From Saxibacter everestensis (GTDB lineage: Bacteria > Actinomycetota > Actinomycetes > Actinomycetales > Brevibacteriaceae), in the NCBI RefSeq assembly GCF_025787225.1, contig NZ_CP090958.1, positions 1,579,856-1,643,855 on the forward strand: DNA of 64,000 bases, given 5' to 3'. The translations under genes and the position numbers were made by a program. The notes beneath the pieces were generated by a model. It ran no database searches, was not told the DNA's origin, and saw only the letters and a program-made list of their open reading frames with translations. Below are positions 16,349-27,410 of this stretch, piece by piece (within the stretch, counting starts at the first letter, position 1; every line of letters starts with the position of its first letter).

Positions 16349-16381
16349 ACGGGCCCCGCCTTCAATGAAAGCGGGGCCCGT
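16349..16381. terminator. Bidirectional terminator between DUF3866 and FKBP genes
   Basis: ACGGGCCCCGC (16349-16359) and GCGGGGCCCGT (16371-16381) form a perfect 11-bp G+C stem with an 11-nt loop, between the ends of two convergent genes. An A-rich run (TTAAAAA) follows on the plus strand. The T-tail is weak on either strand. Confidence 0.75.
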
Positions 16382-16400
16382 AGTTAAAAACTAGCGCTGG

Positions 16401-16781
16401 TTAGCGGACGCCCACCAGGTCGACGACGAAAATCAGCGTCTCGTTCGGTGCGATCGCTCCCGGCGCGCCCCGCTCGCCGTAGGCGAGGTCCGATGGGATC
16501 GTCAGGCGACGGCGTCCGCCGACCTTCATGCCCTGGATACCCTGGTCCCAGCCGGCAATGACCTGTCCGACGCCAACCTGGAAGTCCAGCGGCTGACCGC
16601 GATTCCAGGACGCATCGAACTCTTCGCCGGTGGAGAACGCCACGCCGACATAGTGTGCGCTGACGATGCTGCCGGCGGTCGCCTCCTCGCCGTCGCCTTC
16701 GATTTCATCGACGATGACGAGCTCGGTTGGAGCTGCGTCGCCTGGGAAGTCAATCTGTGGTTTCTTCCGATCGAATGCCAT
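16401..16781 (-). CDS. Cytoplasmic FKBP-type peptidyl-prolyl isomerase
   Basis: This 126-residue single-domain FKBP catalyses cis-trans isomerisation of Xaa-Pro bonds. The family pattern is visible: VSAHYVGVAFSTGEEFDASW, then GQVIAGWDQGIQGMKVGGRR and IPSDLAYGERG, ending LIFVVDLVGV. It lacks a signal peptide. AAGGAG lies about 10 nt before the ATG. It sits between DUF3866 and a second, exported FKBP, in the position FKBPs often take beside pafA in Micrococcales; this context is from memory. Confidence 0.94.
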   Translation of the reverse strand: MAFDRKKPQIDFPGDAAPTELVIVDEIEGDGEEATAGSIVSAHYVGVAFSTGEEFDASWNRGQPLDFQVGVGQVIAGWDQGIQGMKVGGRRRLTIPSDLAYGERGAPGAIAPNETLIFVVDLVGVR

Positions 16782-16816
16782 CAGTCTTTTCTCCTTCTTG
16801 TGTGGGTTCTTGCTTT

Positions 16817-16901
16817 GGTTCGGGCGCTGGTTGGTTCAGGCGCTGGCCGGTTCAGCTGCAATCGCTCCGCCAGTGGCCACGGCAGCCAGTGGCCCCGGCA
16901 G
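16817..16901. repeat. Two 16-bp tandem duplications between the FKBP genes
   Basis: GGTTCGGGCGCTGGTT (16817-16832) is followed by GGTTCAGGCGCTGGCC (16833-16848) and a partial third GGTTCAG. Further on, CCAGTGGCCACGGCAG (16870-16885) is followed by CCAGTGGCCCCGGCAG (16886-16901). Both have a period of 16 bp. The stretch otherwise holds only the leader of the downstream FKBP gene. Confidence 0.7.
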
Positions 16902-16942
16902 GTTGCCGGCGTCCGCTGGCGGATCAGCAAACAGCAGCCGGG

Positions 16943-17905
16943 CTAGCTGGCCTGCAGGATGTCGACGACGAAAACCAGCGTGGAGTCAGCGGGGATCGAA
17001 CCCTTGGGCTCGTTGCCGTAGCCCTTGTCCGCCGGCACGACCAGCAGAAGCTGACTGCCAACAGTCTGGCCGACAAGTGCTTCGTTCCATCCGTCGATGA
17101 CCTGAGCCTGCCCGATGTTCGGCACCGGGTACGGCTGACCCTTGTCCCAGCTGGAGTCGAACTGCTCGCCGCCATCCCACAGCACGCCGGTGTAGTGCAC
17201 CGTGACCGTCTGGCCGGCGCTGACTTTCTCGCCCTTGCCCTTGATCAGTGGCTGGACGGTGAGGTCCTTTGGCGGGTCCGCCTTCGGGACAGTGATCGTT
17301 GGCTTGCCATCCTTGGCTAGCTCGACTGTAGGCAGGCCCTTCTTCGGGTCGACCTTCTCACCTTCGGCACGGTCGAGTGGCTTCGGAACATCCTTTGCGG
17401 AAACGAGATCGATGACGTAGACAAGTGTTTGCTCCGCCTCGCCCTCCTTGGCCGCGCCGTTGAGCACCAGCAGGATGCGGCTGCCGAGCTTCTTGTCCAC
17501 CACCGCGTCGTACAGCGTTTCGGCGATCTGTTCCTTGTCCACCGGGAAGCCTGCAGGTTCCCCCGACTTATAGCTCGACTCGAGCGCGTTGCCATCGTTT
17601 CCGCTGACAAGCGTCATGTTCGCCGTGACCTGCTGGCCTGCTTTCACCTTCTTGCCATCGCCCTCGTCCAGGACTTTGCTACCGTCCTTTTCGACGACAA
17701 GCGGAGCCTCGAAGCTGACCTTCGGCTCCTTGTCGGCTTTGCCTTTGACCGCGATGTCCTCAATGCTCTTGGATTTCGCGTCTTCGGCTGAGATGCTGCT
17801 CGGTGTCGGCGCCGCCGAGGCCGATGGACTGGCTTCGCCTTCTCCCCCGCAGCCTGCTAGCAACAATGCGAAGGCCGCCACAGCACCCAGATACCTACGT
17901 CGCAC
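16943..17905 (-). CDS. FKBP-type peptidyl-prolyl isomerase lipoprotein
   Basis: This exported folding catalyst has a basic N-terminus, a hydrophobic core and the lipobox LLAGC (mature Cys near residue 18), then a low-complexity Ser/Ala/Pro linker. Two FKBP-related regions follow: a divergent one (QQVTANMTLVSGNDG to VYVIDLVSA) and a canonical C-terminal one (VTVHYTGVLWDGGEQFDSSW, QVIDGWNEALVGQTVGS, VPADKGYGNE). The open frame extends 11 codons further up, but GTG 17905 has GGGAG about 5 nt upstream and gives a proper signal peptide. It lies 73 bp downstream of pafA. The first domain lacks several active-site aromatics, so only the second is likely to be active. Confidence 0.9.
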   Translation of the reverse strand: MRRRYLGAVAAFALLLAGCGGEGEASPSASAAPTPSSISAEDAKSKSIEDIAVKGKADKEPKVSFEAPLVVEKDGSKVLDEGDGKKVKAGQQVTANMTLVSGNDGNALESSYKSGEPAGFPVDKEQIAETLYDAVVDKKLGSRILLVLNGAAKEGEAEQTLVYVIDLVSAKDVPKPLDRAEGEKVDPKKGLPTVELAKDGKPTITVPKADPPKDLTVQPLIKGKGEKVSAGQTVTVHYTGVLWDGGEQFDSSWDKGQPYPVPNIGQAQVIDGWNEALVGQTVGSQLLLVVPADKGYGNEPKGSIPADSTLVFVVDILQAS

Positions 17906-17978
17906 AAACACTCCCGTTGATCTACAACCAAACGACAACCAGCCTACCGGTTTCGGCTCATCGGCTCACACAGCTCGA

Positions 17979-19349
17979 TCACATACTGGCGATCAGCCGT
18001 TCCACCCGGTCGTCGACACTGCGGAATGGATCCTTGCACAGCACCGTGCGCTGCGCCTGGTCGTTCAGCTTCAGATGAACCCAGTCCACGGTGAAGTCCC
18101 GGCGGTGGTCCTGGGCGGCCCTGATGAAATCGCCACGGAGCTTGGCCCTGGTCGTGCTCGGCGGGAGCGCGGTGGCCTCGAAAACGTCGATGTCGGCGCT
18201 GACCCGCTCGACCATGCCCCTGGCGGCTAGCAGGTTGTACAGTCCGCGAGTGCGCGAAATGTCGTGATAAGCCAGGTCGAGCCTGGCTACCCGCACATCG
18301 GAGAGATCGAGGTCGTGCTTTGCCCGGTAGCGATCGATCAGCTTCTTCTTGATCGCCCAATCGATTTCCCGGTCGATCAGTGAGCTGTCGCCGACCCGCA
18401 GCGCGTACAGCGTCCGTTCCCACAGGTCCAGCACCATTTTTGTATGTTCCTCGGACCCGACGCTTGTCTCGTTCTCCGCCGCGAAGGCCTGCGCCTTCGC
18501 GAGGTACTCTTCCTGCAGGTCGAGCGCGCTGACGACCTTCCCGTTCGTGAGCCGGATCTGCTTCATCCCGGTGGGATCGTGACTGATGTCCCGAATCGCG
18601 CGGATCGGATTCTCCATCGTCATGTCCCGCAATGGCGTCCCGGCCTCGATCATGTCCAGGATGATTCCCGTGCTGCCGACCTTCAGCAGTGTTGTGGTCT
18701 CCGACATGTTCGAGTCACCGACGATGACGTGCAGCCTGCGGTAGAGTTCGGCGTCCGCGTGCGGCTCGTCCCGGGTATTGATAATCGGCCGGGAGCGGGT
18801 CGTCGCCGAAGAGACGCCTTCCCACACGTGGTCCGCCCGCTGTGACAGGCAGTAGGTCGCACCGCTTGTCGTGTTCAGCACCTTCCCGGCGCCGACGATC
18901 AATTGCCGGGTGACCAGAAATGGCAGCAGCACGTCGGCAAGCCGTGAAAACTCGCCTTTGCGGGCGATCAGGTAGTTTTCGTGGCAGCCGTAGGAGTTCC
19001 CGGCGGAATCAGTGTTGTTCTTGAATAAATACGCTTGGCCGACGAAACCCTCGAAATCGAGACGCTGCTGCGCATCGTTGACCAGTCCCTCCAGAATGCG
19101 TTCCCCTGCCCGGTCGTGCACGACGAGCTGCTGAACGTCATCGCATTCTGCCGTGGCGTACTCCGGGTGCGAACCGACGTCCAGGTAAAGACGTGAGCCG
19201 TTGCGCAGAAAGACGTTCGACGAACGCCCCCATGACACGACCTTGCGGAACAGGTATCGTGCCACTTCCTCCGCGCTGAGCTGACGCTCACCGGCCGCAG
19301 AGTAGGCGACGCCATACTCGGTCTCGATGCCGAAAATTCGTCGTGCCAT
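17979..19349 (-). CDS. pafA: Pup-protein ligase PafA
   Basis: PafA couples the C-terminal glutamate of Pup to substrate lysines using ATP, marking proteins for the proteasome. The 456-residue protein begins with the diagnostic [16 protein letters not shown] (glutamine-synthetase-like fold, first Mg/ATP-binding glutamate in GIETEYG). It also shows [37 protein letters not shown] and [31 protein letters not shown] (discontinuous motif). It lacks the Dop-loop insertion found in its paralogue at 21-22 kb. AGGAG lies 6-7 nt before the ATG. It follows prcA by 14 bp, so pup-prcB-prcA-pafA form one operon. Confidence 0.97.
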   Translation of the reverse strand: MARRIFGIETEYGVAYSAAGERQLSAEEVARYLFRKVVSWGRSSNVFLRNGSRLYLDVGSHPEYATAECDDVQQLVVHDRAGERILEGLVNDAQQRLDFEGFVGQAYLFKNNTDSAGNSYGCHENYLIARKGEFSRLADVLLPFLVTRQLIVGAGKVLNTTSGATYCLSQRADHVWEGVSSATTRSRPIINTRDEPHADAELYRRLHVIVGDSNMSETTTLLKVGSTGIILDMIEAGTPLRDMTMENPIRAIRDISHDPTGMKQIRLTNGKVVSALDLQEEYLAKAQAFAAENETSVGSEEHTKMVLDLWERTLYALRVGDSSLIDREIDWAIKKKLIDRYRAKHDLDLSDVRVARLDLAYHDISRTRGLYNLLAARGMVERVSADIDVFEATALPPSTTRAKLRGDFIRAAQDHRRDFTVDWVHLKLNDQAQRTVLCKDPFRSVDDRVERLIASM

Positions 19350-19363
19350 GGCGGGCTCCTGTT

Positions 19364-20047
19364 CTATTCGTCTAACAGCGAAGCGACCTCGTTGACCGTG
19401 AGCCGGCGGAAGGTCCTGCGCCGTGCTCCGCGTTCCATCACCGCAACTTCAAGGACTGTCGAAGTCGGCGCCGTCTCGCTTCCAGCCGCCAGCGCCTTGA
19501 CGCCGACCGAAAGTGCCTCGGCAAGCGGCAGGTCGGCTTGCCATGCCTCGCTGAGCGCCGCGGTCACTTGCTCGGATTTGCCGCCCATCGCAACCAGGTG
19601 TTGCTCGTCGACCACAGAGCCGTCGTAGGTCAGCCGGTAGATCTGGTCGTCGGCGGAGCGTTCGCCAAGTTCCGCGACCACGATTTCCACCTCGTAGGGC
19701 TTCGATTCGGTCGTGAAGACCGCCCCGAGTGTCTGTGCGTAGGCATTGGCGAGCCCGCGTGCGGTCACGTCTGAACGGTCATACGAATAGCCTCGAAGGT
19801 CCGCGTATCGAACGCCGGCCTGCCGCAGGTTCTCGAACTCGTTGTACTTTCCGACCGCGGCGAAAGCGATCCGGTCGTAGATCTCGGCAACCTTGTGCAG
19901 CGCCTTCGAGGGGTTCTCCGCGATGAATGCCAGGCCGTCCTGGTAGCTGAGGACGACAACCGAACGACCGCGCGCGATGCCTTTACGGGCATAGTCAGCG
20001 CGGTCCTTCATCATTTGCTCGGGTGAGACGTAGAACGGCATCGTCAT
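19364..20047 (-). CDS. prcA: 20S proteasome alpha subunit PrcA
   Basis: The alpha subunits form the outer rings of the 20S core that gate substrate entry and bind the ARC/Mpa ATPase. The 227-residue product has the alpha-type N-terminal extension ([25 protein letters not shown]), and lacks the catalytic threonine. It starts 3 bp after the prcB stop; AGGGGAGGCG overlaps the end of prcB and serves as ribosome-binding site. The subunit acts with prcB (beta) just upstream. Confidence 0.96.
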   Translation of the reverse strand: MTMPFYVSPEQMMKDRADYARKGIARGRSVVVLSYQDGLAFIAENPSKALHKVAEIYDRIAFAAVGKYNEFENLRQAGVRYADLRGYSYDRSDVTARGLANAYAQTLGAVFTTESKPYEVEIVVAELGERSADDQIYRLTYDGSVVDEQHLVAMGGKSEQVTAALSEAWQADLPLAEALSVGVKALAAGSETAPTSTVLEVAVMERGARRRTFRRLTVNEVASLLDE

Positions 20048-20050
20048 GGC

Positions 20051-20887
20051 TTACGCCTCCCCTGGTGCGGATGTGCGCTCGGCGACGATCGCGTGCGACG
20101 CCGCGCTGAGGTCGCTGTCCGGAACCCGATGCCGTCCGTCGGCTGTGATCGTGTAGATCACCGGCCACAACGACCTGGTGAGGTCGGGGCCGCCGGTGGC
20201 CGAATCGTCGTCCGCAGCGTCATACAGCGCCTCGACCGCAACCCGCACGGCATCCTCGATCTCAAGCTCCGGCTTCCACAGTTTCTTCAGCGATCCGCGG
20301 GAGAAAACCGAACCGGAACCGACTGAATGGTGATCGTGCTCCTCGTAGCGGCCGCCCGTGACGTCGAAGGAGAAGATCCGCCCCGTGCTGAGGTCCGGAT
20401 CGTATCCCGCGAAAAGTGGCACAACGGCCAGCCCCTGCATTGCAAGGCCAAGGTTCGACCTGATCATCCCGGCAAGCCGATTGGCCTTACCTTCGAGGCT
20501 CAGCAGGGCGCCTTCGATCTTCTCGTAGTGCTCGAGCTCCACCTGGAACAACCGGATCAGCTCAATCGCCAGTCCGGCCGAACCAGCGATGCCCACAGCC
20601 GAAAAATGGTCGGTCGGGAAGACCTTCTCGATGTGACGGGACGCAATGATGTTACCCATAGTGGCGCGTCGATCTCCTGCGATCAGCGCTCCCCCGTTGA
20701 ACGTCATCGCGACAATGGTCGTGCCATGCGGTGACTCAGGGATGGTACCTGCCGGCAGCGGACGGCGTGACGGCAGTAGTTCGGGAGCGGCAGCGAGAAG
20801 GAAGTCCTGAAACGACGACGTGCTCGTGCTCAGAAACGGGCCAGGAAGTCCCTGGTAACCGACGGATCCCGAATGGGCCTGGCTCAC
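20051..20887 (-). CDS. prcB: 20S proteasome beta subunit PrcB
   Basis: This is the catalytic subunit of the 20S proteasome. It is made as a proprotein: a 55-residue propeptide ends in PHG and is removed autocatalytically to expose Thr56 of TTIVAMTF. The rest carries GDRRATMG and the Lys/Asp residues of the N-terminal nucleophile fold ([15 protein letters not shown]). The GTG start directly abuts the pup stop codon, so the start is presumably coupled to pup translation. Length (278) matches actinobacterial PrcB. Confidence 0.96.
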   Translation of the reverse strand: MSQAHSGSVGYQGLPGPFLSTSTSSFQDFLLAAAPELLPSRRPLPAGTIPESPHGTTIVAMTFNGGALIAGDRRATMGNIIASRHIEKVFPTDHFSAVGIAGSAGLAIELIRLFQVELEHYEKIEGALLSLEGKANRLAGMIRSNLGLAMQGLAVVPLFAGYDPDLSTGRIFSFDVTGGRYEEHDHHSVGSGSVFSRGSLKKLWKPELEIEDAVRVAVEALYDAADDDSATGGPDLTRSLWPVIYTITADGRHRVPDSDLSAASHAIVAERTSAPGEA

Positions 20888-21082
20888 TTACTGACCACCC
20901 TTCTGCACGAAGTTCCGTACGAACGATTCGGCGTTGGTTTCAAGCACATCATCGATCTCGTCGAGCAGGTCGTCGACGGCGGCCGTGTCGGCCTGCGCCG
21001 CGGCAGCCGGGACTGCGGGCTCCGCGGGTTCTGGCGCATCGTGTTCGCGGCGAGTTGGATTGGTGCGATCCTGTCCGGCCAT
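20888..21082 (-). CDS. pup: Prokaryotic ubiquitin-like protein Pup
   Basis: Pup is the small disordered tag attached to proteasome substrates. This 64-residue protein has an acidic, low-complexity body, the ARC-binding helix (VDDLLDEIDDVLETNAESFVRNF) and the C-terminus VQKGGQ. Ending in Gln rather than Glu, it must be deamidated by Dop before PafA can use it; dop lies immediately upstream. Two adjacent ATGs (21085, 21082) follow GGAGGA. I use the second, which gives the usual MAGQD start. It leads the pup-prcB-prcA-pafA operon. Confidence 0.95.
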   Translation of the reverse strand: MAGQDRTNPTRREHDAPEPAEPAVPAAAAQADTAAVDDLLDEIDDVLETNAESFVRNFVQKGGQ

Positions 21083-21163
21083 CATTCCTCCTGGTTCGAT
21101 GTGGTACGACTATTTCAACGGCTTTAGGCCCGATCCTATGCCGCCCCGCTGACAGCCAGCAGT

Positions 21164-22678
21164 TCACGGGCTGGTTAAAGCATCCAGAAGCTCCGACGCC
21201 GTGTCGGCTGAATCGAGCAACGCTCCTACGTGCTCGCGGGTTCCCCTGAGCGGCTCGAGCATCGGGATTCGTTGCAGTGAGGGCCGGGACGAGACATCGA
21301 AGACGACCGAGTCCCAGCTCGCCGCCGCCACGTTTCGGCCATACTTTTGCACACAGCGGCCCCGAAAATAAGCCCGGGTGTCCTCCGGCGGCCCGGCGAC
21401 GGCCGCCGCGATTGCCGCATCGTCGAACAGCGTCCGGACCTCACCGCGTTGCGCGAGCTTCTGAAACAATCCCTTTTCAGGCCGGATGTCGGCGAATTGA
21501 AGGTCGATCAGAGCGAGCTTGGCGCTGTCCCAGCCCAGCCGTTCACGTTCCTGGAAGCCCTGGAGCAGTTTGAGTTTCGCTACCCAGTCCAGGATGTCGG
21601 AACAGCCAAGCGGGTCGTCCTCGAGCCGATCCAGGACATCGGCCCATAGCTCAAGGACTCTGGCTGTCTGCGGATCGGTGTCCGAACCAACCCAGCTTTC
21701 GGCCGCGTCGAGGTAGCGCCGCTGCAGCTCGACGGCGGACAGCCGTTGGCCGCCGACCAGCGGGACTTTCACGGTGCAGCTGGTGTCGTGACCGATGTCG
21801 TAGAGCGCCTGGATCGGATCCTCAAGTTCGATATCAGGTGAGCGGCCGTTCTCGATCAGGCCGAGCACGAGCGACGTGGCGCCCATCTTGAGGAACGTCG
21901 CTGTCTCCGACTGGTTCGCGTCGCCGATGATGACGTGCAGTCGCCGGTACCGGTCGGGCACTGCATGTGGCTCGTCCCTTGTGTTCACGATCGGGCGCTT
22001 CAGCGTCGTCTCCAGGCCGACTTCGGTCTCGAAGTAGTCCGTCCGCTGGCTGATCTGGAAGCCGCTGCGCTCCGAACGCTGCCCGATTCCGAGCCGTCCT
22101 GCACCGGTAAAGATTTGCCGGCTGACGAAGAATGGGATGACTCCCTCGACGATCCGCCCGAACGGCGTGCTGCGCGGCATCAGGTAGTTCTCATGTGTTC
22201 CGTATGACGATCCTTTGCCGTCAACGTTGTTCTTGTACAGATTCACCGGCGGGCTGTGAGTTTCACCCGCAAGCTGGCGGACCGCAGCGAGCATCACCAT
22301 CTCCCCGGCCTTGTCCCAGCGCACGGCGTCCAACGGGTTCGTCACTTCCGGGGACGAATACTCCGGATGAGCGTGGTCGACGTAGAGCCGCGCGCCATTG
22401 GGCAGAACGACATTGACCAGATGCGGCTCATCGGCCTGCGCCATTTCATCGGTGAGCTGGCTTCGGTCCGCCGCCTCGCGCGACATCTCGAAGCCGCGGG
22501 CGTCACGCAGCGGCGTTTCATCGGAGAAGTCCCAGTGCGCCTGGGCCGGCCGCAGACCGCGAGGCGCAGCATAGGCATGCACAACCCGCGAGGACATCAG
22601 CATCGGGTTGGCATTCGGGTCGCCAGGCGTACTGACCCCGTACTCTGTCTCAATTCCCATCACCCGGTGAACGCTCAT
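21164..22678 (-). CDS. dop: Depupylase / Pup deamidase Dop
   Basis: Dop deamidates the C-terminal Gln of Pup and also removes Pup from tagged proteins. The 504-residue protein is a PafA paralogue: [11 protein letters not shown], the Dop-specific insertion after residue about 30 (SSRVVHAYAAPRGLRPAQAH), LYVDHAHPEYSSPE, YKNNVDGKGSSYGTHENYL and NTRDEPHA. An in-frame GTG lies 11 codons upstream (22711). ATG 22678 is preferred because TAGGGT ends 7 nt before it and orthologues start MSVxRVMGIETEYG. It lies 78 bp upstream of pup and diverges from the DUF3054 gene. Confidence 0.96.
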   Translation of the reverse strand: MSVHRVMGIETEYGVSTPGDPNANPMLMSSRVVHAYAAPRGLRPAQAHWDFSDETPLRDARGFEMSREAADRSQLTDEMAQADEPHLVNVVLPNGARLYVDHAHPEYSSPEVTNPLDAVRWDKAGEMVMLAAVRQLAGETHSPPVNLYKNNVDGKGSSYGTHENYLMPRSTPFGRIVEGVIPFFVSRQIFTGAGRLGIGQRSERSGFQISQRTDYFETEVGLETTLKRPIVNTRDEPHAVPDRYRRLHVIIGDANQSETATFLKMGATSLVLGLIENGRSPDIELEDPIQALYDIGHDTSCTVKVPLVGGQRLSAVELQRRYLDAAESWVGSDTDPQTARVLELWADVLDRLEDDPLGCSDILDWVAKLKLLQGFQERERLGWDSAKLALIDLQFADIRPEKGLFQKLAQRGEVRTLFDDAAIAAAVAGPPEDTRAYFRGRCVQKYGRNVAAASWDSVVFDVSSRPSLQRIPMLEPLRGTREHVGALLDSADTASELLDALTSP

Positions 22679-22733
22679 GCTCACAACCCTATGTTGAGCC
22701 GGGATTGACACTCCGAGCGCCTATGGTTGTTGT

Positions 22734-23141
22734 GTGTCATCGATAAAGAATTCCGCTCCTGCACGGCAAACGTCCCGGAAATTGGCGCTGACGGCCGTGG
22801 TCGTCGACATTGCCCTGGTGCTGATCTTCGTGCTGATCGGCCGCCGGAATCACGACGAAGGCTTCACCATTGCCGGCACGCTGACGACCTGGTGGCCGTT
22901 CCTGGCCGGCCTGGCCATCGGCTGGCTGGTCAGCCGCGGATGGCGCAAGCCGCTGGGACTCGTCGTGCCGGGCATCGTGATCTGGCTGGCGACCGTGGCG
23001 GTAGGGATGCTGCTGCGTCTGGCATCGAACCAGGGCGCGCAGCCCAGCTTCATCATCGTGGCAACCGCGGTGCTCGGCGCCTTCCTGCTCGGCTGGCGGG
23101 CCTTGGCGATCCTCTTGGTCCGACGCCGACGGGAGGGCTAG
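22734..23141 (+). CDS. DUF3054 family membrane protein
   Basis: This 135-residue integral membrane protein has four predicted helices (starting LALTAVVVDIALVLIFVLIG). It matches the actinobacterial DUF3054 pattern, including WWPFLAGLAIGWLVSRGWRK and the short Arg-rich C-terminus. Its function is unknown. The GTG start follows TATGGT by 6 nt, so a leaderless transcript is predicted, divergent from dop. A hairpin follows at 23149-23171. Confidence 0.88.
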   Translation: MSSIKNSAPARQTSRKLALTAVVVDIALVLIFVLIGRRNHDEGFTIAGTLTTWWPFLAGLAIGWLVSRGWRKPLGLVVPGIVIWLATVAVGMLLRLASNQGAQPSFIIVATAVLGAFLLGWRALAILLVRRRREG

Positions 23142-23148
23142 TCGCCGG

Positions 23149-23190
23149 TCGGGCGGCTTGAAGCCTCCCGACGGGAACCAGCCCTCCCGT
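23149..23190. terminator. Hairpins between convergent DUF3054 and arc genes
   Basis: TCGGGCGGCTT (23149-23159) pairs with AAGCCTCCCGA (23161-23171) with one mismatch; the central bases form the loop. A second stem, ACGGGA/TCCCGT, follows at 23171-23190. They lie between the ends of two convergent genes and probably serve as a bidirectional terminator. Confidence 0.6.
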
Positions 23191-23206
23191 TGACAGCCGA
23201 AACCGG

Positions 23207-24907
23207 CTACAGGTACTGGCCGGTGTTGTTCACTGTGTCGATTGCCTTGCCCGGCACCGCACCTTCCTTGCTCTGGATAATTGTCCGGATGTAAACGATC
23301 CGTTCGCCCTTCTTACCCGAGATCTTTGCCCAATCGTCCGGGTTCGTCGTGTTCGGCAGGTCCTCGTGCTCCCGGAACTCATCGACACAGGCACTCAGCA
23401 GGTGTTCGATCCGGAGGCCGTGCTGGCCGGAACCGAGGAACTCCTTGATCGCCGCCTTCTTGGCCCGGTCGACCACATTCTGGATCATGGCGCCGGATGA
23501 AAAGTCCTTGAAGTACAGGATCTCCTTGTCACCGTTGGCATAGGTGACTTCCAGGAACTCGTTCGACTCGTCCACGGCGTACATCCGCTCGACAGTGCGC
23601 TGAATCATGTTCGTCACAGTCGCCGCGCGGTCGCCGCCGTTCGCCTGGAGATCGTCGTCGTGCAACGGCAGATCGGTTATCAGGTACTTGGCGAAGATAT
23701 CGGTGGCCGCCTCGGCGTCCGGGCGCTCGATCTTGATCTTCACGTCCAGCCGGCCCGGACGAAGAATTGCCGGATCGATCATGTCCTCGCGGTTGGACGC
23801 GCCAATCACGATGACATTGTCGAGCCGCTCCACGCCGTCGATCTCGCTCAGCAGCTGCGGAACGATGGTGGTTTCCACGTCCGAGGAGACGCCGGTGCCC
23901 CGGGTGCGGAACAGCGAATCCATCTCGTCGAAGAAGACGACGACCGGACTTCCCTCGGACGCCTTTTCCCGTGCGCGGGCAAAGATCAGCCGGATATGGC
24001 GTTCCGTCTCGCCGACGTACTTGTCCAGCAGTTCCGGGCCCTTGATGTTCAGGAAGTAGCTCTTCGATTCGCGGCTGCGTTCCTCGGAGGTTCCGACCTG
24101 ACGCTCGGCGACGCGTTGTGCCAAAGCGTTGGCAACGGCCTTGGCGATCAGCGTCTTACCGCAACCGGGCGGGCCGTACAGCAGAATCCCCTTCGGCGCC
24201 TTGAGGCCGTGCTCACGGTAGAGGTCGGGGTGCAGGAACGGCAGTTCGACGGCATCCTTGATCTGTTCGATCTGGGAGTGCAGCCCACCGACATCGGTGT
24301 ACTGGATATCCGGCACTTCTTCGAGTACCAGGTTCTGCACCTCGGCGCGAGGAATCTTTTCGTAGGCCATCCCGGTGCGGCTGTCGCAGGTAAGCGCGTC
24401 GCCGATCCGCAGCTTGGCATCGCGAAGCGGACCCGCCAGAAGAACGACCCGCTCTTCATCGGCATGGCCGACCATCAGAGCGCGGTCGTGATCAAGGAGT
24501 TCCTTGATAGTCATCAGCTCGCCGGTGCGCTCGAAGCTGCTGACTCCGACGACCACGAGGGATTCGTTCAGCATTACTTCATGTCCGGGCTTCAGCCTGT
24601 CGATGTCGACCTCGGGCGCATACGCCACGCGTAATTTGCGCCCCGCATGGATCACGTCGATAAAGCTGCCATCCGGGGTGGTTACCAGGTCGAACACAGT
24701 GGCGAAACTGTTGGGTGGCAGCCCCATCCGCTCGGTTTCTTCCTTGAGCCGGACGAGCTCTTCACGGGCGGATTGGAGTGTCGAAACCAGCCGTTCGTTG
24801 CGCTGGGACAAATCGTGCATATCTCGCCGTAAACCGGCAACTTCGGCCCGCAATGATGCAAGCTGGCGACCCGACTCAGACTCGTAGGAATTCGTGTTCT
24901 CGCTCAT
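23207..24907 (-). CDS. arc: Proteasomal AAA+ ATPase ARC/Mpa
   Basis: This is the hexameric unfoldase that recognises Pup through its coiled coil and feeds substrates to the 20S proteasome. The 566-residue protein has a coiled coil (10-60), two OB domains (about 65-195), the AAA module with Walker A GPPGCGKT (245-252) and Walker [12 protein letters not shown], and ends in GQYL, whose penultimate Tyr is the proteasome-docking element. The frame is open for 51 codons upstream into trmI, but ATG 24907 has GGGAGG 6 nt before it and gives the conserved N-terminus. It lies 91 bp after trmI. Confidence 0.97.
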   Translation of the reverse strand: MSENTNSYESESGRQLASLRAEVAGLRRDMHDLSQRNERLVSTLQSAREELVRLKEETERMGLPPNSFATVFDLVTTPDGSFIDVIHAGRKLRVAYAPEVDIDRLKPGHEVMLNESLVVVGVSSFERTGELMTIKELLDHDRALMVGHADEERVVLLAGPLRDAKLRIGDALTCDSRTGMAYEKIPRAEVQNLVLEEVPDIQYTDVGGLHSQIEQIKDAVELPFLHPDLYREHGLKAPKGILLYGPPGCGKTLIAKAVANALAQRVAERQVGTSEERSRESKSYFLNIKGPELLDKYVGETERHIRLIFARAREKASEGSPVVVFFDEMDSLFRTRGTGVSSDVETTIVPQLLSEIDGVERLDNVIVIGASNREDMIDPAILRPGRLDVKIKIERPDAEAATDIFAKYLITDLPLHDDDLQANGGDRAATVTNMIQRTVERMYAVDESNEFLEVTYANGDKEILYFKDFSSGAMIQNVVDRAKKAAIKEFLGSGQHGLRIEHLLSACVDEFREHEDLPNTTNPDDWAKISGKKGERIVYIRTIIQSKEGAVPGKAIDTVNNTGQYL

Positions 24908-24998
24908 AACGCCTCCCAGCAGTCGATGCCTCTTACCTGACTCTACCGAGTGAGGCTGGGAGTTCTCACGGCGACACCGGCTTTGCGACCGGCATGTT

Positions 24999-26117
<1,119 letters not shown>

Positions 26118-26167
26118 CTATGCGTGCTCAGGCGAAATGCCTTACCGGACCGGCCGCAGCCGACCGG

Positions 26168-26198
26168 ATCAGGGGTCCATCAGGGGTCCATCAGGTCC
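26168..26198. repeat. 11-bp tandem repeat over the stop of the site-2 protease gene
   Basis: ATCAGGGGTCC is present at 26168-26178 and 26179-26189, with a shortened third copy (ATCAGGTCC) at 26190-26198. The stop codon of the protease gene (TCA at 26180-26182 on the plus strand) lies inside the second unit. Duplication therefore probably altered or restored the 3' end of the gene. Confidence 0.7.
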
Positions 26199-27334
26199 TG
26201 AAAGAGCAGTTTGGTTTCCACCAGACCGGTGATGGCGTCGTTCTTCACCAGCAGAACGTATTCAGTGTGCGGCTGCTGGGAAAGCGCCTCAAGCACTGTA
26301 CGCGTGTCCTGCCCGGCAGCGGCGGCAATCCATGGGCCAAGCAGCTGGGTGCACTGGCTGATGTTGGTTGAATCCCACGATTCGATCGGAATGGAATTGA
26401 CGGTCTGTGGTTCGACAATTCCCGAGGGCCGGCCCGATTCGTCGAAGACAATGATCCTGGCAAGGCCGCCGCCGGATTGCTGCGCTGCGGTCGTGGCCTG
26501 AAGCAGCGTGGCATGCTGGTTCACTGCGATTGCTGGCTGGCTGACGTGTTGCAGGTCGAAAGAGGCAACCCGTCGTTTGATCTTGGCGGCTTTTGCTTCC
26601 GAACTTGCGCTGTTCCACATGAAGAAGGCGATCAGCCCGCCCCAGAGCACGGTGAATATCGAGGGCGTTGAGCCCTGCAGCAACGGCCAGACCAGGGTGT
26701 AGGCGACGACGAGCACGGCAATCCCTCGGCCCGCCCAGCTGGCGATTATCGTGCCCCGGTACTTGTCGCCGCCGATCCGCCAAACGACCGATTCCAACGC
26801 CCTGCCGCCGTCGAGCGGCAGCCCGGGCAGCAGATTGACCACCCCGAGAGCAATGTTTGCGAATGTGATCGCAAAGAGCAGGAGGAAAGGGAGGCTTCCT
26901 GGCGTAACTGCGTCGAGCAGGGCCCAGCCGATGGCTCCGAGGGCCAGGTTGGTCACGGGTCCGACGAGTGAAATGACAATGCTGTTGCGTGCCCGCCGTG
27001 AATCCTGCGCCGGCGCCTCATTGAAACTTGTGTTGCCGCCCCACACATTGAGTTCGATCGACACGATGTGGTAGCCGAAGGCCCTCGCCGCAACGGCGTG
27101 CGCGAACTCATGCAGCAGGACAGAAGCAAAGAGAAGCACGGCGTAAACGAAGGCGATCGCCGCGCTGATGAATCCAAGATCGGGCCGGTACGCGGAGACC
27201 CATGGCGTGAAGATCGCGGTGATCAGGACCGCGGCCAGGAACCATGACCAGGCCAGCGTGACCGGTGCGCCAAAAACTGTGCCCAGCCTTAAACCGGATG
27301 CTCGGCCCGTTCCCGGTCTTACCGCTGTTGCCAT
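26180..27334 (-). CDS. Site-2 protease family zinc metalloprotease with CBS domains
   Basis: This intramembrane zinc protease belongs to the SpoIVFB/Rv2625c branch. The 384-residue protein has several transmembrane helices, the active-site HEFAH (75-79), the second metal motif NLLPGLPLDGGRA, and a C-terminal CBS-domain pair (from about 270) that may sense adenosyl ligands. The frame is open further upstream across the divergent nuclease gene. I chose ATG 27334 because TATGCT precedes it by 6 nt. Substrates are unknown. Confidence 0.9.
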   Translation of the reverse strand: MATAVRPGTGRASGLRLGTVFGAPVTLAWSWFLAAVLITAIFTPWVSAYRPDLGFISAAIAFVYAVLLFASVLLHEFAHAVAARAFGYHIVSIELNVWGGNTSFNEAPAQDSRRARNSIVISLVGPVTNLALGAIGWALLDAVTPGSLPFLLLFAITFANIALGVVNLLPGLPLDGGRALESVVWRIGGDKYRGTIIASWAGRGIAVLVVAYTLVWPLLQGSTPSIFTVLWGGLIAFFMWNSASSEAKAAKIKRRVASFDLQHVSQPAIAVNQHATLLQATTAAQQSGGGLARIIVFDESGRPSGIVEPQTVNSIPIESWDSTNISQCTQLLGPWIAAAAGQDTRTVLEALSQQPHTEYVLLVKNDAITGLVETKLLFQDLMDP

Positions 27335-27410
27335 CTGCCCAGCATATCTGTCCCGGCTGCCGTCGAGCGTCATAACGGTGACTGTCGGACCGACCGCATA
27401 CAGTGACGGT